A stretch of 64,000 bases of DNA from Coprousia sp963931435 (GCA_963931435.1 OZ007012.1:1798001-1862000); one strand, 5' to 3'. Counted from the first letter of the stretch, positions 1 through 9,135 are shown. Made by a program: numbers and translations. Notes: a model not told the origin generated them from the letters alone.

Positions 1-340
1 AGATGCGCGTCCAGCTCATCGACATGCGGAAGCACTTGAAGCCCATCTCGGCCATGAGTGCGATGTCCTCGCGCCAGTGATGGTAGAAGTCGACGGCGCG
101 ATGGCTCGGGTAGTAGGTGTCGGGGTCGATGGCGGCGGTGAGGTCGGACGAGACGTCGTCGCGCCCGTTCAGGCGGACGAGGTTCCCCTCCTTGTCGCGA
201 AACGTCATCTGCCGCGGGTGGTCAAGCGCACCCGCCGTGATCACATCGGACGTGGCGAGGCCGCGGCCGCCCTCGTCATAGCCACCCTCGAACTGGTTGG
301 CGGCGGTGGCGCCGCCCCATAAGAAGCTCTCTGGAAACAT
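1..340 (-). CDS. GH1 6-phospho-beta-glucosidase, N-terminal part (runs off the window)
   Basis: Reading leftward from ATG at 340 the product begins MFPESFLWGGATAANQFEGG, the N-terminus of glycosyl hydrolase family 1 phospho-beta-glucosidases (strand 1 with the substrate-binding Gln before FEG). It continues to a MSMSWTRI segment, the typical second conserved GH1 block, and then leaves the window. These cytoplasmic enzymes hydrolyse 6-phospho-beta-glucosides such as cellobiose-6-phosphate delivered by the PTS. It starts 5 bases after the stop of the ROK gene, so it is the last visible gene of the PTS operon. Too short for the usual ORF cut-offs on this strand, but the motif match is strong. 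Confidence 0.9.
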   Translation of the reverse strand, partial: MFPESFLWGGATAANQFEGGYDEGGRGLATSDVITAGALDHPRQMTFRDKEGNLVRLNGRDDVSSDLTAAIDPDTYYPSHRAVDFYHHWREDIALMAEMGFKCFRMSMSWTRI

Positions 341-345
341 GGTGC

Positions 346-1278
346 TTATGCAACTCCTTCGATATTCAGCTTTGGATCCTCGCCCCTGCGCCCGGCGTAC
401 GCCGCGTAGGCACCCACCAGGTTGGAGGCGTTGCGGAATCGGCAGGTCACGATCTCGGCATGCTTGAAGGGAAACGGAAGGGCCTCGTACAGACGGTCGT
501 TGGCGCGCCTCAGCCGCTCAACGAAGAACGGGTTCGCGCTGATACCGCCGCCGATGGCGATTCGCTCGGGATCGAGCAGCATCTGGAATCCGTAGAGCAC
601 CTGCGCCACGCGGCCCAGGCATCCCTCGAACACCTCCACGGCCCGGGGATCGCCGGCCTCGACGAGGGCGAGCGCCTCCTCGCCGGCATCGATGTCCCGG
701 CCGCACGCCTCGCCGATGGCCCGGGCCAGGTGCCCGACGCCCCCGACGTTGCCGAGGAAGGCGCCAGGGCCGTCCTCCGCGTCACCGGCATAGGCGAGGC
801 TCACCTCGCCGGCCGTGCCGTGCGCGCCGTAGTGCACCCGGCCGTCCACGATGACGCCGCAGCCGATGCCCGTGCCGAAGGTGAGCGCCAAGCCGCAGCG
901 CACGCCGCGCAGGCTGCCGAAGGCGAACTCCGCAAGCGCCGCCGAGCGGGCATCGTTCTCAGCCTCGATGGGGGCGCCGAGCCGCTCCTCCCAGGCATCG
1001 AGCGAAGCGCCGTCATTGTAGGCGCTGAGCGCCCCGCCGCCGATGATCACGCGCGCATCCTGGTCGACGGTGCCCGGGATGGAGATCGCGATGCCATCGG
1101 GGGTCGCGCCCCCGAGGAGCCCCGCCGCGGCCCGGGCCAGGGCGTCCAGGAAATGCTCCTGGGAGTCTTGGGGCGTGGGCACCTTGCCGAGACCCTCGAG
1201 CCGGCACCTCGTCACCAGGCCGTACTTTATGAATGTCCCGCCCACGTCGAACACCACGACGCGCTCGTCTTCCGCCAT
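346..1278 (-). CDS. ROK family sugar kinase
   Basis: A 310-residue ROK (repressor, ORF, kinase) protein. The N-terminus VVVFDVGGTFIKYGLV is the phosphate-binding loop and LTFGTGIGCGVIVDG the second nucleotide-binding block. The zinc-binding CxCGxxGCxE motif of many ROK kinases is not visible. I chose ATG 1278 because GGGAGG precedes it; an open frame extends to 1341 without support. Such kinases phosphorylate glucose or a related hexose in the cytoplasm. Its position between the Lac-family EIIC and a GH1 enzyme suggests it recovers the free sugar released by phospho-beta-glucoside cleavage. Substrate is inferred from context. Confidence 0.85.
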   Translation of the reverse strand: MAEDERVVVFDVGGTFIKYGLVTRCRLEGLGKVPTPQDSQEHFLDALARAAAGLLGGATPDGIAISIPGTVDQDARVIIGGGALSAYNDGASLDAWEERLGAPIEAENDARSAALAEFAFGSLRGVRCGLALTFGTGIGCGVIVDGRVHYGAHGTAGEVSLAYAGDAEDGPGAFLGNVGGVGHLARAIGEACGRDIDAGEEALALVEAGDPRAVEVFEGCLGRVAQVLYGFQMLLDPERIAIGGGISANPFFVERLRRANDRLYEALPFPFKHAEIVTCRFRNASNLVGAYAAYAGRRGEDPKLNIEGVA

Positions 1279-1322
1279 CTCGAATCTCCCTCCCTTGGCA
1301 TCAGCCAACGATCGATATGCCG

Positions 1323-1377
1323 GGGGCCGCGCCGCCAACACGGTCGACGGGCGGCCCCTCCGCCCCGGATACGGGGC
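1323..1377 (-). promoter_or_regulatory. Two intra-operon RNA hairpins between EIIC and ROK genes
   Basis: The 120-base gap between the EIIC stop and the ROK start holds two perfect GC stems on the transcribed strand: 1362-1367 with 1372-1377 (6 bp, 4-base loop) and 1323-1330 with 1351-1358 (8 bp). Neither has a U-tract, so they look more like mRNA stabilising or processing structures than terminators. Their position may set a lower level for the kinase and glycosidase than for the transporter. Confidence 0.4.
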
Positions 1378-1398
1378 TTCCTTTCAGTACCTTTGCGT

Positions 1399-2715
1399 TT
1401 AAGCCTGCTCGGCCTTGGCGGTCCCGGCCTTCTCCGCCGCCTCCGCGGCGCGCTCCTCCTCGAGCGCCTTCTTATCCGCGATGCGGAAGAACGGGAAGTA
1501 GATGACCGTGTTGATGGCGATCAGCACGAACACCAGCGGGAACAGGCTGAAGTCACCCGTGCCCAGGAAGGTGCGCAGGAACACCGGCGTGGAGAACGGC
1601 ACGATGTCGGCCGCCGGGTTCCAGCCGAAGGGCAGCAAGATGGCGTACGCGCAGGCCACGAGGCCCATGACCACACCGCTCAGGACCATCGGGACGAAAA
1701 ACGTCGCGTTCATCATAAGCGGCATGCCGAAGATGAGCGGCTCGTTGATGTTGAAGAGGTTGGGCACGAAGGCGACCTTGAGCATCTTCTTGTAGCGCTC
1801 GGATTTGGCGGTGAGCATCGAGATGCACAGGCCCAGCGTGCAGCCGTTGCCGCCGAAGTTGGAGTAGGCCATGGTGATGGCGACCACGAAGTACGAAAGG
1901 GGCTTGCCGGCGGCGAAGTCCGCCATGTTGGTGGCGAGCATGATGGAGTAGAGCGGCGAGAAGGCGCTGAACACCGTGTTGGGATGGATGCCGAAGAACC
2001 ACATGACGTTGGCGACAAGGCCCATGATGAGGATGACCGGCACCGAGAGGCCGACGGACAGGAACACCCCGCCGATGGTCTGCTGGAAGAAGTCGACGAA
2101 GTTGCCGTACGGGGTCAGCGCGAAGCCGAAGCGGATGGCGAACGCGATGACCGAGATGATGATGGCGATGAACATGGGCTCGAGGGACTCGGAGACCATC
2201 GGCGGTACGCCGGCGGGCATCTTGAAGGTAAGGTTCTTGTTCGAGAGCACCACGAACACCTTGCTGACCAGAAGCGCGATGATCAGCGCGCAGATGACGC
2301 CGTTTCCTCCCAGGTAACTGAGGTTGAACGCGGACACCGGGCCGTCGGGGCCCTCGACCGTCTGCGGCAGCACGATGAGGAAGCTCATCAGCGAGAGCAG
2401 GCCGCAGGACATGGAGTTCGCGCCCTTGCGCTTGGCATAGGCGTAGGCGATCGTGAACGAGACGTAGAGCGCCAGGATGGTCAGACCGGCATTCATGACC
2501 GCCTCGAAGTGCGGCTTGAGGCCGATCTCGGCGATCCACTCGTTATAGCCGCCGATGGGGATGTTGCTCAGGATGGCGAAGATGAAGACGCCGAAGGTGA
2601 TGGGGCTGATGCGCATGAAGCCCTCGGCAACGGCCTGCAGCGGGTCGCTCTCGCTCATACGCTGAGCGATGGGCGATATGTAGCGCGTCAGGAACGATTG
2701 GATCTGATCGAGCAT
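1399..2715 (-). CDS. celB: PTS lactose/cellobiose family EIIC permease
   Basis: A 438-residue polytopic membrane protein of the Lac/cellobiose PTS EIIC family: repeated hydrophobic segments, ISPITFGVFIFAILSN near the N-terminus, and NINEPLIFGMPLMMN, the conserved substrate-site block of this family. ATG 2715 is preceded by GGAGG; the open frame upstream to 2772 has no ribosome site. It imports and phosphorylates a beta-linked disaccharide or glucoside together with the separate EIIA and EIIB just upstream. The C-terminus is unusually rich in Ala/Glu/Lys. The symbol is by family; the exact sugar is not shown by sequence. Confidence 0.9.
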   Translation of the reverse strand: MLDQIQSFLTRYISPIAQRMSESDPLQAVAEGFMRISPITFGVFIFAILSNIPIGGYNEWIAEIGLKPHFEAVMNAGLTILALYVSFTIAYAYAKRKGANSMSCGLLSLMSFLIVLPQTVEGPDGPVSAFNLSYLGGNGVICALIIALLVSKVFVVLSNKNLTFKMPAGVPPMVSESLEPMFIAIIISVIAFAIRFGFALTPYGNFVDFFQQTIGGVFLSVGLSVPVILIMGLVANVMWFFGIHPNTVFSAFSPLYSIMLATNMADFAAGKPLSYFVVAITMAYSNFGGNGCTLGLCISMLTAKSERYKKMLKVAFVPNLFNINEPLIFGMPLMMNATFFVPMVLSGVVMGLVACAYAILLPFGWNPAADIVPFSTPVFLRTFLGTGDFSLFPLVFVLIAINTVIYFPFFRIADKKALEEERAAEAAEKAGTAKAEQA

Positions 2716-2819
2716 AGAGTACCTCCATTTTTGCATAGTCGATCCCCTGCCACGTGGCGCGGTACCGTCCACCTGGCTTCTTTCCGCAAGGGAAGCGATT
2801 GGTTTGTCGCTGGGTGCCG

Positions 2820-3149
2820 TTAGGCCGAGACGCCGTCCAGGCGCTTGTACAGGTCGATGAACTCCTCGGCCAGGATACCGAAGGATTCAGCGCTCATGAG
2901 CTGATCCTCGGCATGGGTGATCATGATGGTCATATGCACCGGGTTGCCCCCGGCCTCGCGCTGGACGAGCGCGGTGTGGGCGTCGTGCCCGCGCGAGAAC
3001 GCCTCGCGCCCCGCCGCCATCTTCTCGCCGACCGCCTGGTAGTCGCCCTTCTTCGCGGCCTGCACCGCCTCAAGGTAGCAGCTGCGGGCCTCGCCGACCG
3101 CCGCGATGATCTGGAAGCTGTCGGCAGCGAGCTCTTCAAATTCAGTCAC
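2820..3149 (-). CDS. celC: PTS lactose/cellobiose family EIIA
   Basis: A 109-residue helical EIIA of the Lac family. The phosphorylated histidine is seen in MITHAEDQLM (His79), matching the catalytic His of LacF/CelC proteins. It receives phosphate from HPr and passes it to the EIIB. The start is GTG at 3149 with GGAGG seven bases upstream, and it overlaps the end of the EIIB gene by 8 bases, suggesting translational coupling. Length is normal for the family. Confidence 0.92.
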   Translation of the reverse strand: MTEFEELAADSFQIIAAVGEARSCYLEAVQAAKKGDYQAVGEKMAAGREAFSRGHDAHTALVQREAGGNPVHMTIMITHAEDQLMSAESFGILAEEFIDLYKRLDGVSA

Positions 3150-3441
3150 CGAGAACCTCCTTCACGTGGGACAGCACGCCGGCGCCGTCCATCATGCCGT
3201 ACATCACCGAATCGATGGGCTCCACCGGGCAGCTCACTTGGGCGGCCACCTTCTCCGTCTGGAAGCGAACCTGCGGGCCGAGCAGGACGATGTCGGCGTC
3301 GGCGCCCTTGTCGGGCACATCGGCGACCGGCATGGCCTGGATGTCGATGTCGTAACCCTGGGCGGCCGCAGCCTCCTTGATCTTGAGCACGAGCATGCTC
3401 GTCGAAGCGCCCGAGGCGCAGGCAAGAATGATCTTACGCAT
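3142..3441 (-). CDS. celA: PTS lactose/cellobiose family EIIB
   Basis: A 99-residue EIIB with the phosphocysteine loop at the N-terminus (MRKIILACASGASTSML, Cys8). It carries phosphate from EIIA to the sugar bound by EIIC. ATG 3441 has the strong site AAGGAGGAGG; the longer open frame to 3504 lies inside the regulator gene and is not needed. It overlaps the regulator stop by 8 bases, so regulator, EIIB and EIIA are a tightly overlapping unit. Confidence 0.92.
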   Translation of the reverse strand: MRKIILACASGASTSMLVLKIKEAAAAQGYDIDIQAMPVADVPDKGADADIVLLGPQVRFQTEKVAAQVSCPVEPIDSVMYGMMDGAGVLSHVKEVLGD

Positions 3442-5365
3442 GGAAATCCTCCTCCTTGTTACGGCGCAGAAGCGCGCACATGGTTTCAAACGTTTGCGAA
3501 TCAAGCAGCGTCCGGATCGCTGCAGAGTCGATGAAGATGGCGGCCAGGGCCTCGTAGAACGCGCCGAGGGCGTCGTGGTCGTCGCGGGGCATCAGAAGCA
3601 GGAACACCGCGCGCACCTCCCGATCGTCCCACGTGATCGGGGTGTCGAGCAGGCCGATGGCCACGCGCGTGCGATCGCTCGCGGGGTGCAGGGGATGGGG
3701 CAGCGCGACCTGGTTTCCGAAGGCGGTTGGGCCGGCGGCCTCGCGATCCCACACCTGCTGTTCGAGATCCTCGTCCACCCCTTCGAGCATGCGCGCCTCA
3801 CCGCACAGGAAGGAGATGACCTCCTTCTTGCTGGAGAGCATGAGGTGCGGGAAGAACAGACCCTGGTCGAGGTAGCGCGCGGGATCGGCATCGGATTCGG
3901 TCTCGAGCGCACCGCGCACGCGCTCGATATCGGAGACATCCATGAAGTACTGGATCTCGCACACCGGCACCGGGACGGAGCATCCCAGCGGCACGGTGGT
4001 GAATACGTAGTCGATCTTGGAGAAGTCCTGGGAGGCCACCTGGGCGGCGTCGCACACCTCGACGCTCTCGAGATAAGGGCCGAACTCCCTGCGGAACCGG
4101 TACTCGAGCAGCTTGGCGCTCCCCCGTCCGGAAGCGCAGACCGCCAGGACGCGCTTCTTGGGCTGGTCGGTGCGCTTGTGGTCGAGCGCGAGCGCGAACG
4201 CGAGCGCGATGTAGCCCAGCTCGTCATCGGAGAGGCGCGACCCGTAGCGCTTGGTGAGCACGTCCGAGGCGCTGATCGCCATGGCATATGCCAGCGGGAA
4301 GCGCGCCTTGGTGTCCTCGAGGATGGGGTTCGACACCGCCAGATGGTACTCGAGGCGCACCGAGAGCGGCACGATGTGACGCGCCAGGTTCATGCGCAGC
4401 TCGAGATCATCCCTGAAATCGAAGCGATAGGCGTGGTAGACGATCTCGAGCATCTCAGAGACGAGGTTCCACACTTCCTCGGTGATGATGCCGTCGCCGT
4501 CATGATCCGGATCCGCGGTGAACAACCGCTTCCCGGCGAGATGGATGGCTATGTAGGCGATCTCCTCATCGGGGAGCTCGCATGAGAACGCCCGCCCGAT
4601 TGCCTCGGCGATGCTGACGGCGACCTCCCATGCGTGCGTGCCCTGGATCTCCTCGAGCTGAGAGGTCTCCATGGGGACATAGTCGCCCTCTTGGATGCGG
4701 ACGAGCGCCACGGCGATATGGACCAGCAGGTTCTGATAGGCCAGCGAGTTGATCTGGTAGTCCTCGCGCCTGGTGACCTCGTTGACGGTCTGGGATATGG
4801 TCTCGAGCATCGCCTTGTCGAGATGCCCGTCCAACAGGTTGCGCACGCCATCTCCGCCGCTGGCGTCCATAGCCGCCGCGGCGAGGCACAGGCGGCGCGC
4901 TATCTCAGGGCCCTCGACGCGGATGCCGTAATGCGGGCGGCGAGCAAGCGAGAGGCCGTACGCCCCGATGCGCCGCTCGACCTCGCGGAGGTCCGTTGAG
5001 ATGCTGGTACGCGAGATGTAGTAGGCCTCGGAAAGCTCGTCGAGCGTGATCCACCCGTCGCGCTGGAGGAGGTCCTCCATGAGGCAGGCGATCCGGCCCT
5101 GAGGCGTCTCGAGGGGAGTAGCGGACACCTCGGCCTGACGATCCTTCCATGCCTTGAACGCCACGGCATCCTGGACACCCAGTATGTAACCGCCCTGGGA
5201 GCGGTTCCAGGTGATGCGAGCCGCGCCGTCAAGGGAGACGTTGACGCGCTTGATGTAGGATCGAGCCGTACGCTCGCGCACCTGGCACTCCTCTGCAAGG
5301 GCATCGAGGGATACAGGCCCATGATTTTCGATATAGTCAACGATGCTGTAGTCGCTTGCCATCAT
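3434..5365 (-). CDS. PRD-containing PTS-regulated transcription factor (BglG/MtlR-like)
   Basis: A 643-residue multidomain regulator. In order: two N-terminal winged helices (about residues 5-40 and 90-150), two PRD domains (about 190-400, with ELPDEEIAYIAIHLAG and LSDDELGYIALAFALA), an EIIB-like domain around VLAVCASGRGSAKLL (Cys near 415), and a C-terminal EIIA-like domain with the phosphorylatable His in NQVALPHPLH. Such proteins activate the adjacent sugar operon when PRD histidines are phosphorylated by HPr and shut down when phosphorylated by the cognate EIIB. AAAGGAGG precedes a double ATG at 5365/5362. It is the first gene of the operon, so it probably autoregulates. Confidence 0.9.
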   Translation of the reverse strand: MMASDYSIVDYIENHGPVSLDALAEECQVRERTARSYIKRVNVSLDGAARITWNRSQGGYILGVQDAVAFKAWKDRQAEVSATPLETPQGRIACLMEDLLQRDGWITLDELSEAYYISRTSISTDLREVERRIGAYGLSLARRPHYGIRVEGPEIARRLCLAAAAMDASGGDGVRNLLDGHLDKAMLETISQTVNEVTRREDYQINSLAYQNLLVHIAVALVRIQEGDYVPMETSQLEEIQGTHAWEVAVSIAEAIGRAFSCELPDEEIAYIAIHLAGKRLFTADPDHDGDGIITEEVWNLVSEMLEIVYHAYRFDFRDDLELRMNLARHIVPLSVRLEYHLAVSNPILEDTKARFPLAYAMAISASDVLTKRYGSRLSDDELGYIALAFALALDHKRTDQPKKRVLAVCASGRGSAKLLEYRFRREFGPYLESVEVCDAAQVASQDFSKIDYVFTTVPLGCSVPVPVCEIQYFMDVSDIERVRGALETESDADPARYLDQGLFFPHLMLSSKKEVISFLCGEARMLEGVDEDLEQQVWDREAAGPTAFGNQVALPHPLHPASDRTRVAIGLLDTPITWDDREVRAVFLLLMPRDDHDALGAFYEALAAIFIDSAAIRTLLDSQTFETMCALLRRNKEEDFHA

Positions 5366-5493
5366 CGATGGGCCTCCTTTCCCTTGCCCTTGGCTCCATT
5401 GTACCGGGCGCTCTGACCGTTTCCACCGGCTGATGTGACGCGTCAAGCGGCAAGACGCCGTACGGAAAATGGCGCCAGTGGCCATCTACCCGC

Positions 5494-6387
5494 TCAAGCT
5501 ACGACGATGTGCTCCTTGAAGAAGGCGCACTCCTCGTCGTTCACGCGGCGAGCCACCTCGTCGCGCACGTTCAGATGGAACACGTGCGCGCGGTCCTCCC
5601 GCTCGTCGTGAAGCTTGCACTCGACGCCGAGCGCCTTCAGGTGCTCGGCAAGCGCTAGGTTGTCCTTGCGCAAAAAATCACGTGGCGCCGTGAGGATATA
5701 CGACGGCGGGAACCCAGCCCCGATGGCGGCGGGAACGTCGAGCTCGGCTTCGGGTCGCGTCTGACCATGCAGGTAGAACTCCTCCACGGGGCTCCCCACG
5801 TCCGCGAGCTGCTCGCGCAGGTCGTAGGTGCCGCAGTTGAGACCGCAGGCGCGCACGTTGAGCCCCGCGGGGACCGTAAAGGGCGCTATGTCGGCGTAGG
5901 CTGGGTTGGTGGCGGCGGCGATCACCTGGCTCGCAATCTGCGCCCCGGCGGAGTCGCCGACGACGAACAGGTTGTCGGGGTCCCCGCCGTACTCCCCCAC
6001 GTGCTCGACCGTCCAGGCCAGCGCCGCGCAGGCATCGACGGGAGCCGCCGGGTAAGGATGCTCCGGTGCCAGGCGGTAGGAGAAGTTGACGACGCAGAAG
6101 CCACGTGTCGCCAGATCCATGCAGTAGAAGCGGTAGCGCTCCTTGTCACCGTAGACCCATGCCCCGCCATGCACGCTCACGATGACGGGGAGCGATGCGG
6201 GAGCCTCGGCGGGAGCGTATACGTCGAGCACGTTCCAGGTGGCGTCGGGGCCATAGGCGATGTCGTACGTGCACGTCAAGCCCTCCGGCACCGCGAGCCC
6301 CCGGTCGCGCTCGTCATCCCCCTCGGTGAACACGCGGCGGATATCGCTCGGATCCCCGCTCCTCCGGTTCAGCTCTGGCTCTGCCAT
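5494..6387 (-). CDS. Alpha/beta hydrolase, HSL-type esterase
   Basis: A 297-residue cytoplasmic alpha/beta hydrolase of the hormone-sensitive-lipase family. Oxyanion-hole motif VSVHGGAWVYGDK, nucleophile elbow VVGDSAGAQIA, acid in TAPRDFLRKD and histidine in DRAHVFHLN give a complete catalytic triad. ATG 6387 (MAEPELN) is preceded by GAGGAGG. It stands alone on the minus strand upstream of the PTS regulator, 128 bases away. A deacetylase/esterase acting on acylated sugars is plausible beside a glycoside operon, but that is only context. Confidence 0.88.
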   Translation of the reverse strand: MAEPELNRRSGDPSDIRRVFTEGDDERDRGLAVPEGLTCTYDIAYGPDATWNVLDVYAPAEAPASLPVIVSVHGGAWVYGDKERYRFYCMDLATRGFCVVNFSYRLAPEHPYPAAPVDACAALAWTVEHVGEYGGDPDNLFVVGDSAGAQIASQVIAAATNPAYADIAPFTVPAGLNVRACGLNCGTYDLREQLADVGSPVEEFYLHGQTRPEAELDVPAAIGAGFPPSYILTAPRDFLRKDNLALAEHLKALGVECKLHDEREDRAHVFHLNVRDEVARRVNDEECAFFKEHIVVA

Positions 6388-6409
6388 GGTAATCCTCCTC
6401 AAACGCTGG

Positions 6410-7042
6410 TCATCCTTGTGTCTTCACCCATGAATTGTACGGGGATCCCGCCGAAGGTTCCACGGCTTCATCTGCCGCGGCTCCCGGCAGATCGCTGTAT
6501 GCAAGCGCGGCGATCCCGCTCGCCTCCAGGATGGACAGCCACGACTGCACGGTTTTGTGGTCGGCATCGATGGAGTTGCCAATGTCCGACGCGTTGAAAA
6601 GCTGCCCCAACCTGGCGGCGCATGCGACCATGAAGTTATAGAACTTAGCCTCGTCTTTGACATTGATGAGGTCGCGTACGTCTCGTTCTAAGTAAGCAGA
6701 GACGTAGTCTGAATAGAAGGAATCCCAACTAACGGATTGATCCTGCAGCTCTGGCATAGAGCCTCTGTGGATGATCTCCCAGACGTCAATATTGGATGGC
6801 TTCTCGCAAGACTTGATTTGGCTGGGAACGTATGGATGCGGTCTGTTTGAGCGACCAATCAGTTCTCGGAGACTTAAGGGCGACAGCTCTACAATTCTAA
6901 TTCGCCCGGCAAGCGATTCGCTTACTCCCTTCATGAGATGATAGGTCTGAGAGTCCTATAGCACGATGCGTCCCTTCTCGTCAGATTGATCAACTATCCA
7001 TTTGATAGGCGAGAGGAGCTCGGGCACGCGTTGAACCTCATC
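6410..7042 (-). pseudogene. AAA/DUF4143 ATPase remnant, N-terminus lost and in-frame stop
   Basis: On the minus strand 7042-6410 reads DEVQRVPELL ... DQSDEKGRIVL, a TAG stop at 6958-6956, then DSQTYHLMKGVSESLAGR and a DUF4143-like C-terminal part with VSAYLERDVRDLINV and DASDIGNSIDADHKTVQSWL. Intact members have LTGSQ where the stop now lies, and a P-loop region upstream of the DExQ box, which is absent here. The largest intact frame from ATG 6934 gives 174 residues. These ATPases are common, often mobile, in gut actinobacteria; their function is unclear. The gene is dead by truncation and nonsense mutation. Confidence 0.8.
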
Positions 7043-7065
7043 AGTAGTCGAATCCTGTATTCCCA

Positions 7066-7165
7066 TGGCCTCTCGTCCACGTGGTGTATCGGTGTCCCCC
7101 TATTCGCCGGAATCTGGCAATTTTCGAGCACTCGAGTTGAGCTCAATATGAACTCAACGCCGATG
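7066..7165. repeat. Dispersed repeat, copy A
   Basis: About 100 bases similar to 55487-55587 in the same orientation. Both begin ATGGCCTCTCGT, share ACGTGGTG and end ATGAACTCAACG. Read on the minus strand both give VEFILSS...VHHVDERPW-like peptides (copy A has IHHVDERPW), with several differences falling in third codon positions, so the unit may be a degraded coding fragment. It abuts the truncated ATPase gene. Confidence 0.6.
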
Positions 7166-7238
7166 TTCGCTCGACAGCTTCCGAGCGGCTTGCATTCCCA
7201 CCGAGGAGGACGGACGCCTCTGGCAAGACCAGATCCTA

Positions 7239-7760
7239 CTAGATGCGCACAACATAGCCGTCCTTGCGCGGGGCGGCCGCGCCCTCGGGTCCCGCGGCGT
7301 ATCCCAAGGCGATGGCGCCCACGCCGCGCAGCGTCTCGGGCAGGCCCCACTCCCCGAGGAGCGCCTTACCCTCCGCGCTGTCGAAGATCTCGCGCTCGCG
7401 ATGGATCCAGCAGCTGGAGAGCCCCAGGGCGTGCGCCGCGAGCATGAGGTTCTCCAGCACGCAGGAACCGTCCTCAACGAAGGTGCTGCGCCCGCCGTCG
7501 GCGAGCACGACCACGATGACCGGGGCGCCGTAGTACGGGTCGGCGTCCCTGCCCATGACGGCGGCGTTGAGCTGGCGCAGGCGCTCGCGGGTCTCGGGGT
7601 CGGTCACCGCCACGATCACCGGAGACTGGTGGCCGCCGCCGGTGGGCGCGAAGGTGCCCGCCTCGAGCACCTGATCGAGCAGCTCCTCCGGCACGGGCTC
7701 CGCCGTGTACGATCGCACGCTGCGACGCGTCTTGATGAGGTCGATGAGGTCGTTTGCCAT
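7239..7760 (-). CDS. Nitroreductase family protein
   Basis: A 173-residue FMN-dependent nitroreductase-like oxidoreductase. The start MANDLIDLIKTRRSVRSY is the conserved FMN-phosphate-binding helix (Arg-Arg-Ser), followed by APTGGGHQSP and the family's C-terminal GVGAIALGYAAG. ATG 7760 follows AAAGGG. Length fits the short members of the family. Such enzymes use NAD(P)H to reduce nitro-aromatics or quinones; the true substrate cannot be told from sequence. It stands alone. Confidence 0.88.
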   Translation of the reverse strand: MANDLIDLIKTRRSVRSYTAEPVPEELLDQVLEAGTFAPTGGGHQSPVIVAVTDPETRERLRQLNAAVMGRDADPYYGAPVIVVVLADGGRSTFVEDGSCVLENLMLAAHALGLSSCWIHREREIFDSAEGKALLGEWGLPETLRGVGAIALGYAAGPEGAAAPRKDGYVVRI

Positions 7761-8057
7761 GATGTCATGCCCTTTCTCCCGCCGGCACCACCTATACAGA
7801 AAAACCGCCCGTCTGCCGAGGGCAGGCGAGCGGCGAAAAGATGATGGCATCCGGAAAAATCCGCTAAGATTTTCGAGACCCATTATGGCCTCGAAGCCAA
7901 CGCTGTCAAGAGACGGTGACGATCTGACCTTCCTTGCTTGACATTCCCAACCCTTCAAGAAGATTTCGGCGTGCCGCGACGACCTCGGATCGCGCCAGGC
8001 AATCCTTCCCCTGGCTGACCAGCCCGCAATAATCGCGGGGTCGGCAATCGCTGCACT

Positions 8058-8567
8058 CTATCTTTCGTTGACGTTCAGCTCGAGGACGTCCGGGCGCGCA
8101 TAATGCCCGACCACGTCATGCTCCATCTTGCAGGATACGGTCAGGCTCATATCGAGCTCCGCGTAAATGACAGCCTCCTCATCCCAGACCGGTTCCGTCA
8201 CATAGTGCCCGCGCGGGTCGACAATGCAGCTTCCGCCCCTGCAGACATATTCCGGAAACCGCGACGCGACATCTCCCTCATGCAGGTCTGAGGGATACGA
8301 GCCGCGCCTGATGACCATGTCCGCGTTGACGAAGAAGCACTTGCCCTCTATCGCTATCTGCCGAATGGTGGCCTGCCACTCCGGGTTGTCGTTGGTGTTG
8401 GGCGAGATGTAGATCGTGATGCCCTTTTGGTACAGAGCCACGCGAGCGAGCGGCATGTAACTTTCCCAGCAAATCAAGCTGCCGATCGGCCCCAACGGCG
8501 TTGAGGTGACGGGGAAGTACCCCTTGTCGGCATCCTCCCATACAACCCGCTCGGAACCCGTGGACAT
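8058..8567 (-). pseudogene. Nitrilase/carbon-nitrogen hydrolase, C-terminal half only
   Basis: The frame ending at 8058 contains SLICWESYMPLARV, the nitrilase catalytic-cysteine block, then INPNT-like ISPNTNDNPEW and the C-terminal GGSCIVDPRGHYVTEP. This is the second half of a nitrilase. The first half, with the catalytic Glu and Lys, is absent: upstream sequence switches abruptly into an IS3 transposase fragment near 8570. The gene was cut by insertion and later deletion. No N-terminal half is found on the far side of the IS remnant. Confidence 0.8.
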
Positions 8568-9135
8568 ATCCCGCGCCTGGACGCGGTGACGCCGGCCCTC
8601 TCGAGGGCGGCCTTCAGCCGCCTCGCGCCGTACCCGCCGCGCGGCGCCTCGAACGCGCCGAGCGCGTCCGGCTCGATCGGGTCGGGCGCCTTCGGGCGCG
8701 GCGGATGCGCGGGCATCCGGTAACACGTGGAGCGGGGCACGCCCAGGATCCCGCGCCGCGCCGATGCCGGGTGGCGGCGGGCGTCGGCCGCTACCACCGT
8801 CACTTTCGCGCGGATGCCGGCGCCGCTTGTCTTGGGACATCGACCTCCATCCTGAGGCGGGCGTTCCCCCGCTCCGGCTCGATGGGGCGGTTCTGCCCGG
8901 GCGCCCGGTTGTCCGCGGCGGCGGTGGAGCCGCACGCGTGGACGAGGCGGATCCAGCGGTCGAGCGTCGACCTGCCGAGGTCGTGCCCGCGCATCACCTC
9001 GGCGCGCGGCTTGCCGGAGTCCACCAGGGCGACCATCTGCCTCCTGAACTCCTCGGTGAACTGCCTGGGGCGCTTCGGATCCCGCATGGGGCCCCTTTCC
9101 TCGAAGGGCCCTCAGACTCTCATCGATGTGTCCAA
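8568..9135 (-). mobile_element. IS3-family remnant, orfA plus first third of orfB
   Basis: Minus-strand fragment of an IS3-type element. The terminal region near 9135 reads TGGACACATCGATGAGAGTC on the minus strand, then orfA (8800-9087). A short orfB piece follows, with GVPRSTCYRM and GYGARRLKAALERAGVT, ending abruptly in nitrilase sequence near 8570. The DDE domain is lost, so it cannot move by itself. It also replaced the end of the neighbouring gene at 9120. Confidence 0.75.
8800..9087 (-). CDS. IS3-family transposase OrfA (remnant)
   Basis: A 95-residue HTH protein beginning MRDPKRPRQFTEEFRRQMV, the usual N-terminus of IS3/IS150 OrfA, with a helix-turn-helix around RAEVMRGHDLGRSTLDRW and a leucine-zipper-like ENARLRMEVD-type segment at the end (here GNARLRMEVDV). 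The downstream DDE catalytic part is missing, so it is at best a DNA-binding fragment. Confidence 0.7.
   Translation of the reverse strand: MRDPKRPRQFTEEFRRQMVALVDSGKPRAEVMRGHDLGRSTLDRWIRLVHACGSTAAADNRAPGQNRPIEPERGNARLRMEVDVPRQAAPASARK

Noticed and set aside
460..2823. 787-codon plus-strand frame
   Set aside because: It is the antisense of the ROK and EIIC genes; composition is His/Asp/Glu/Arg-rich with no domain, a usual high-GC shadow.
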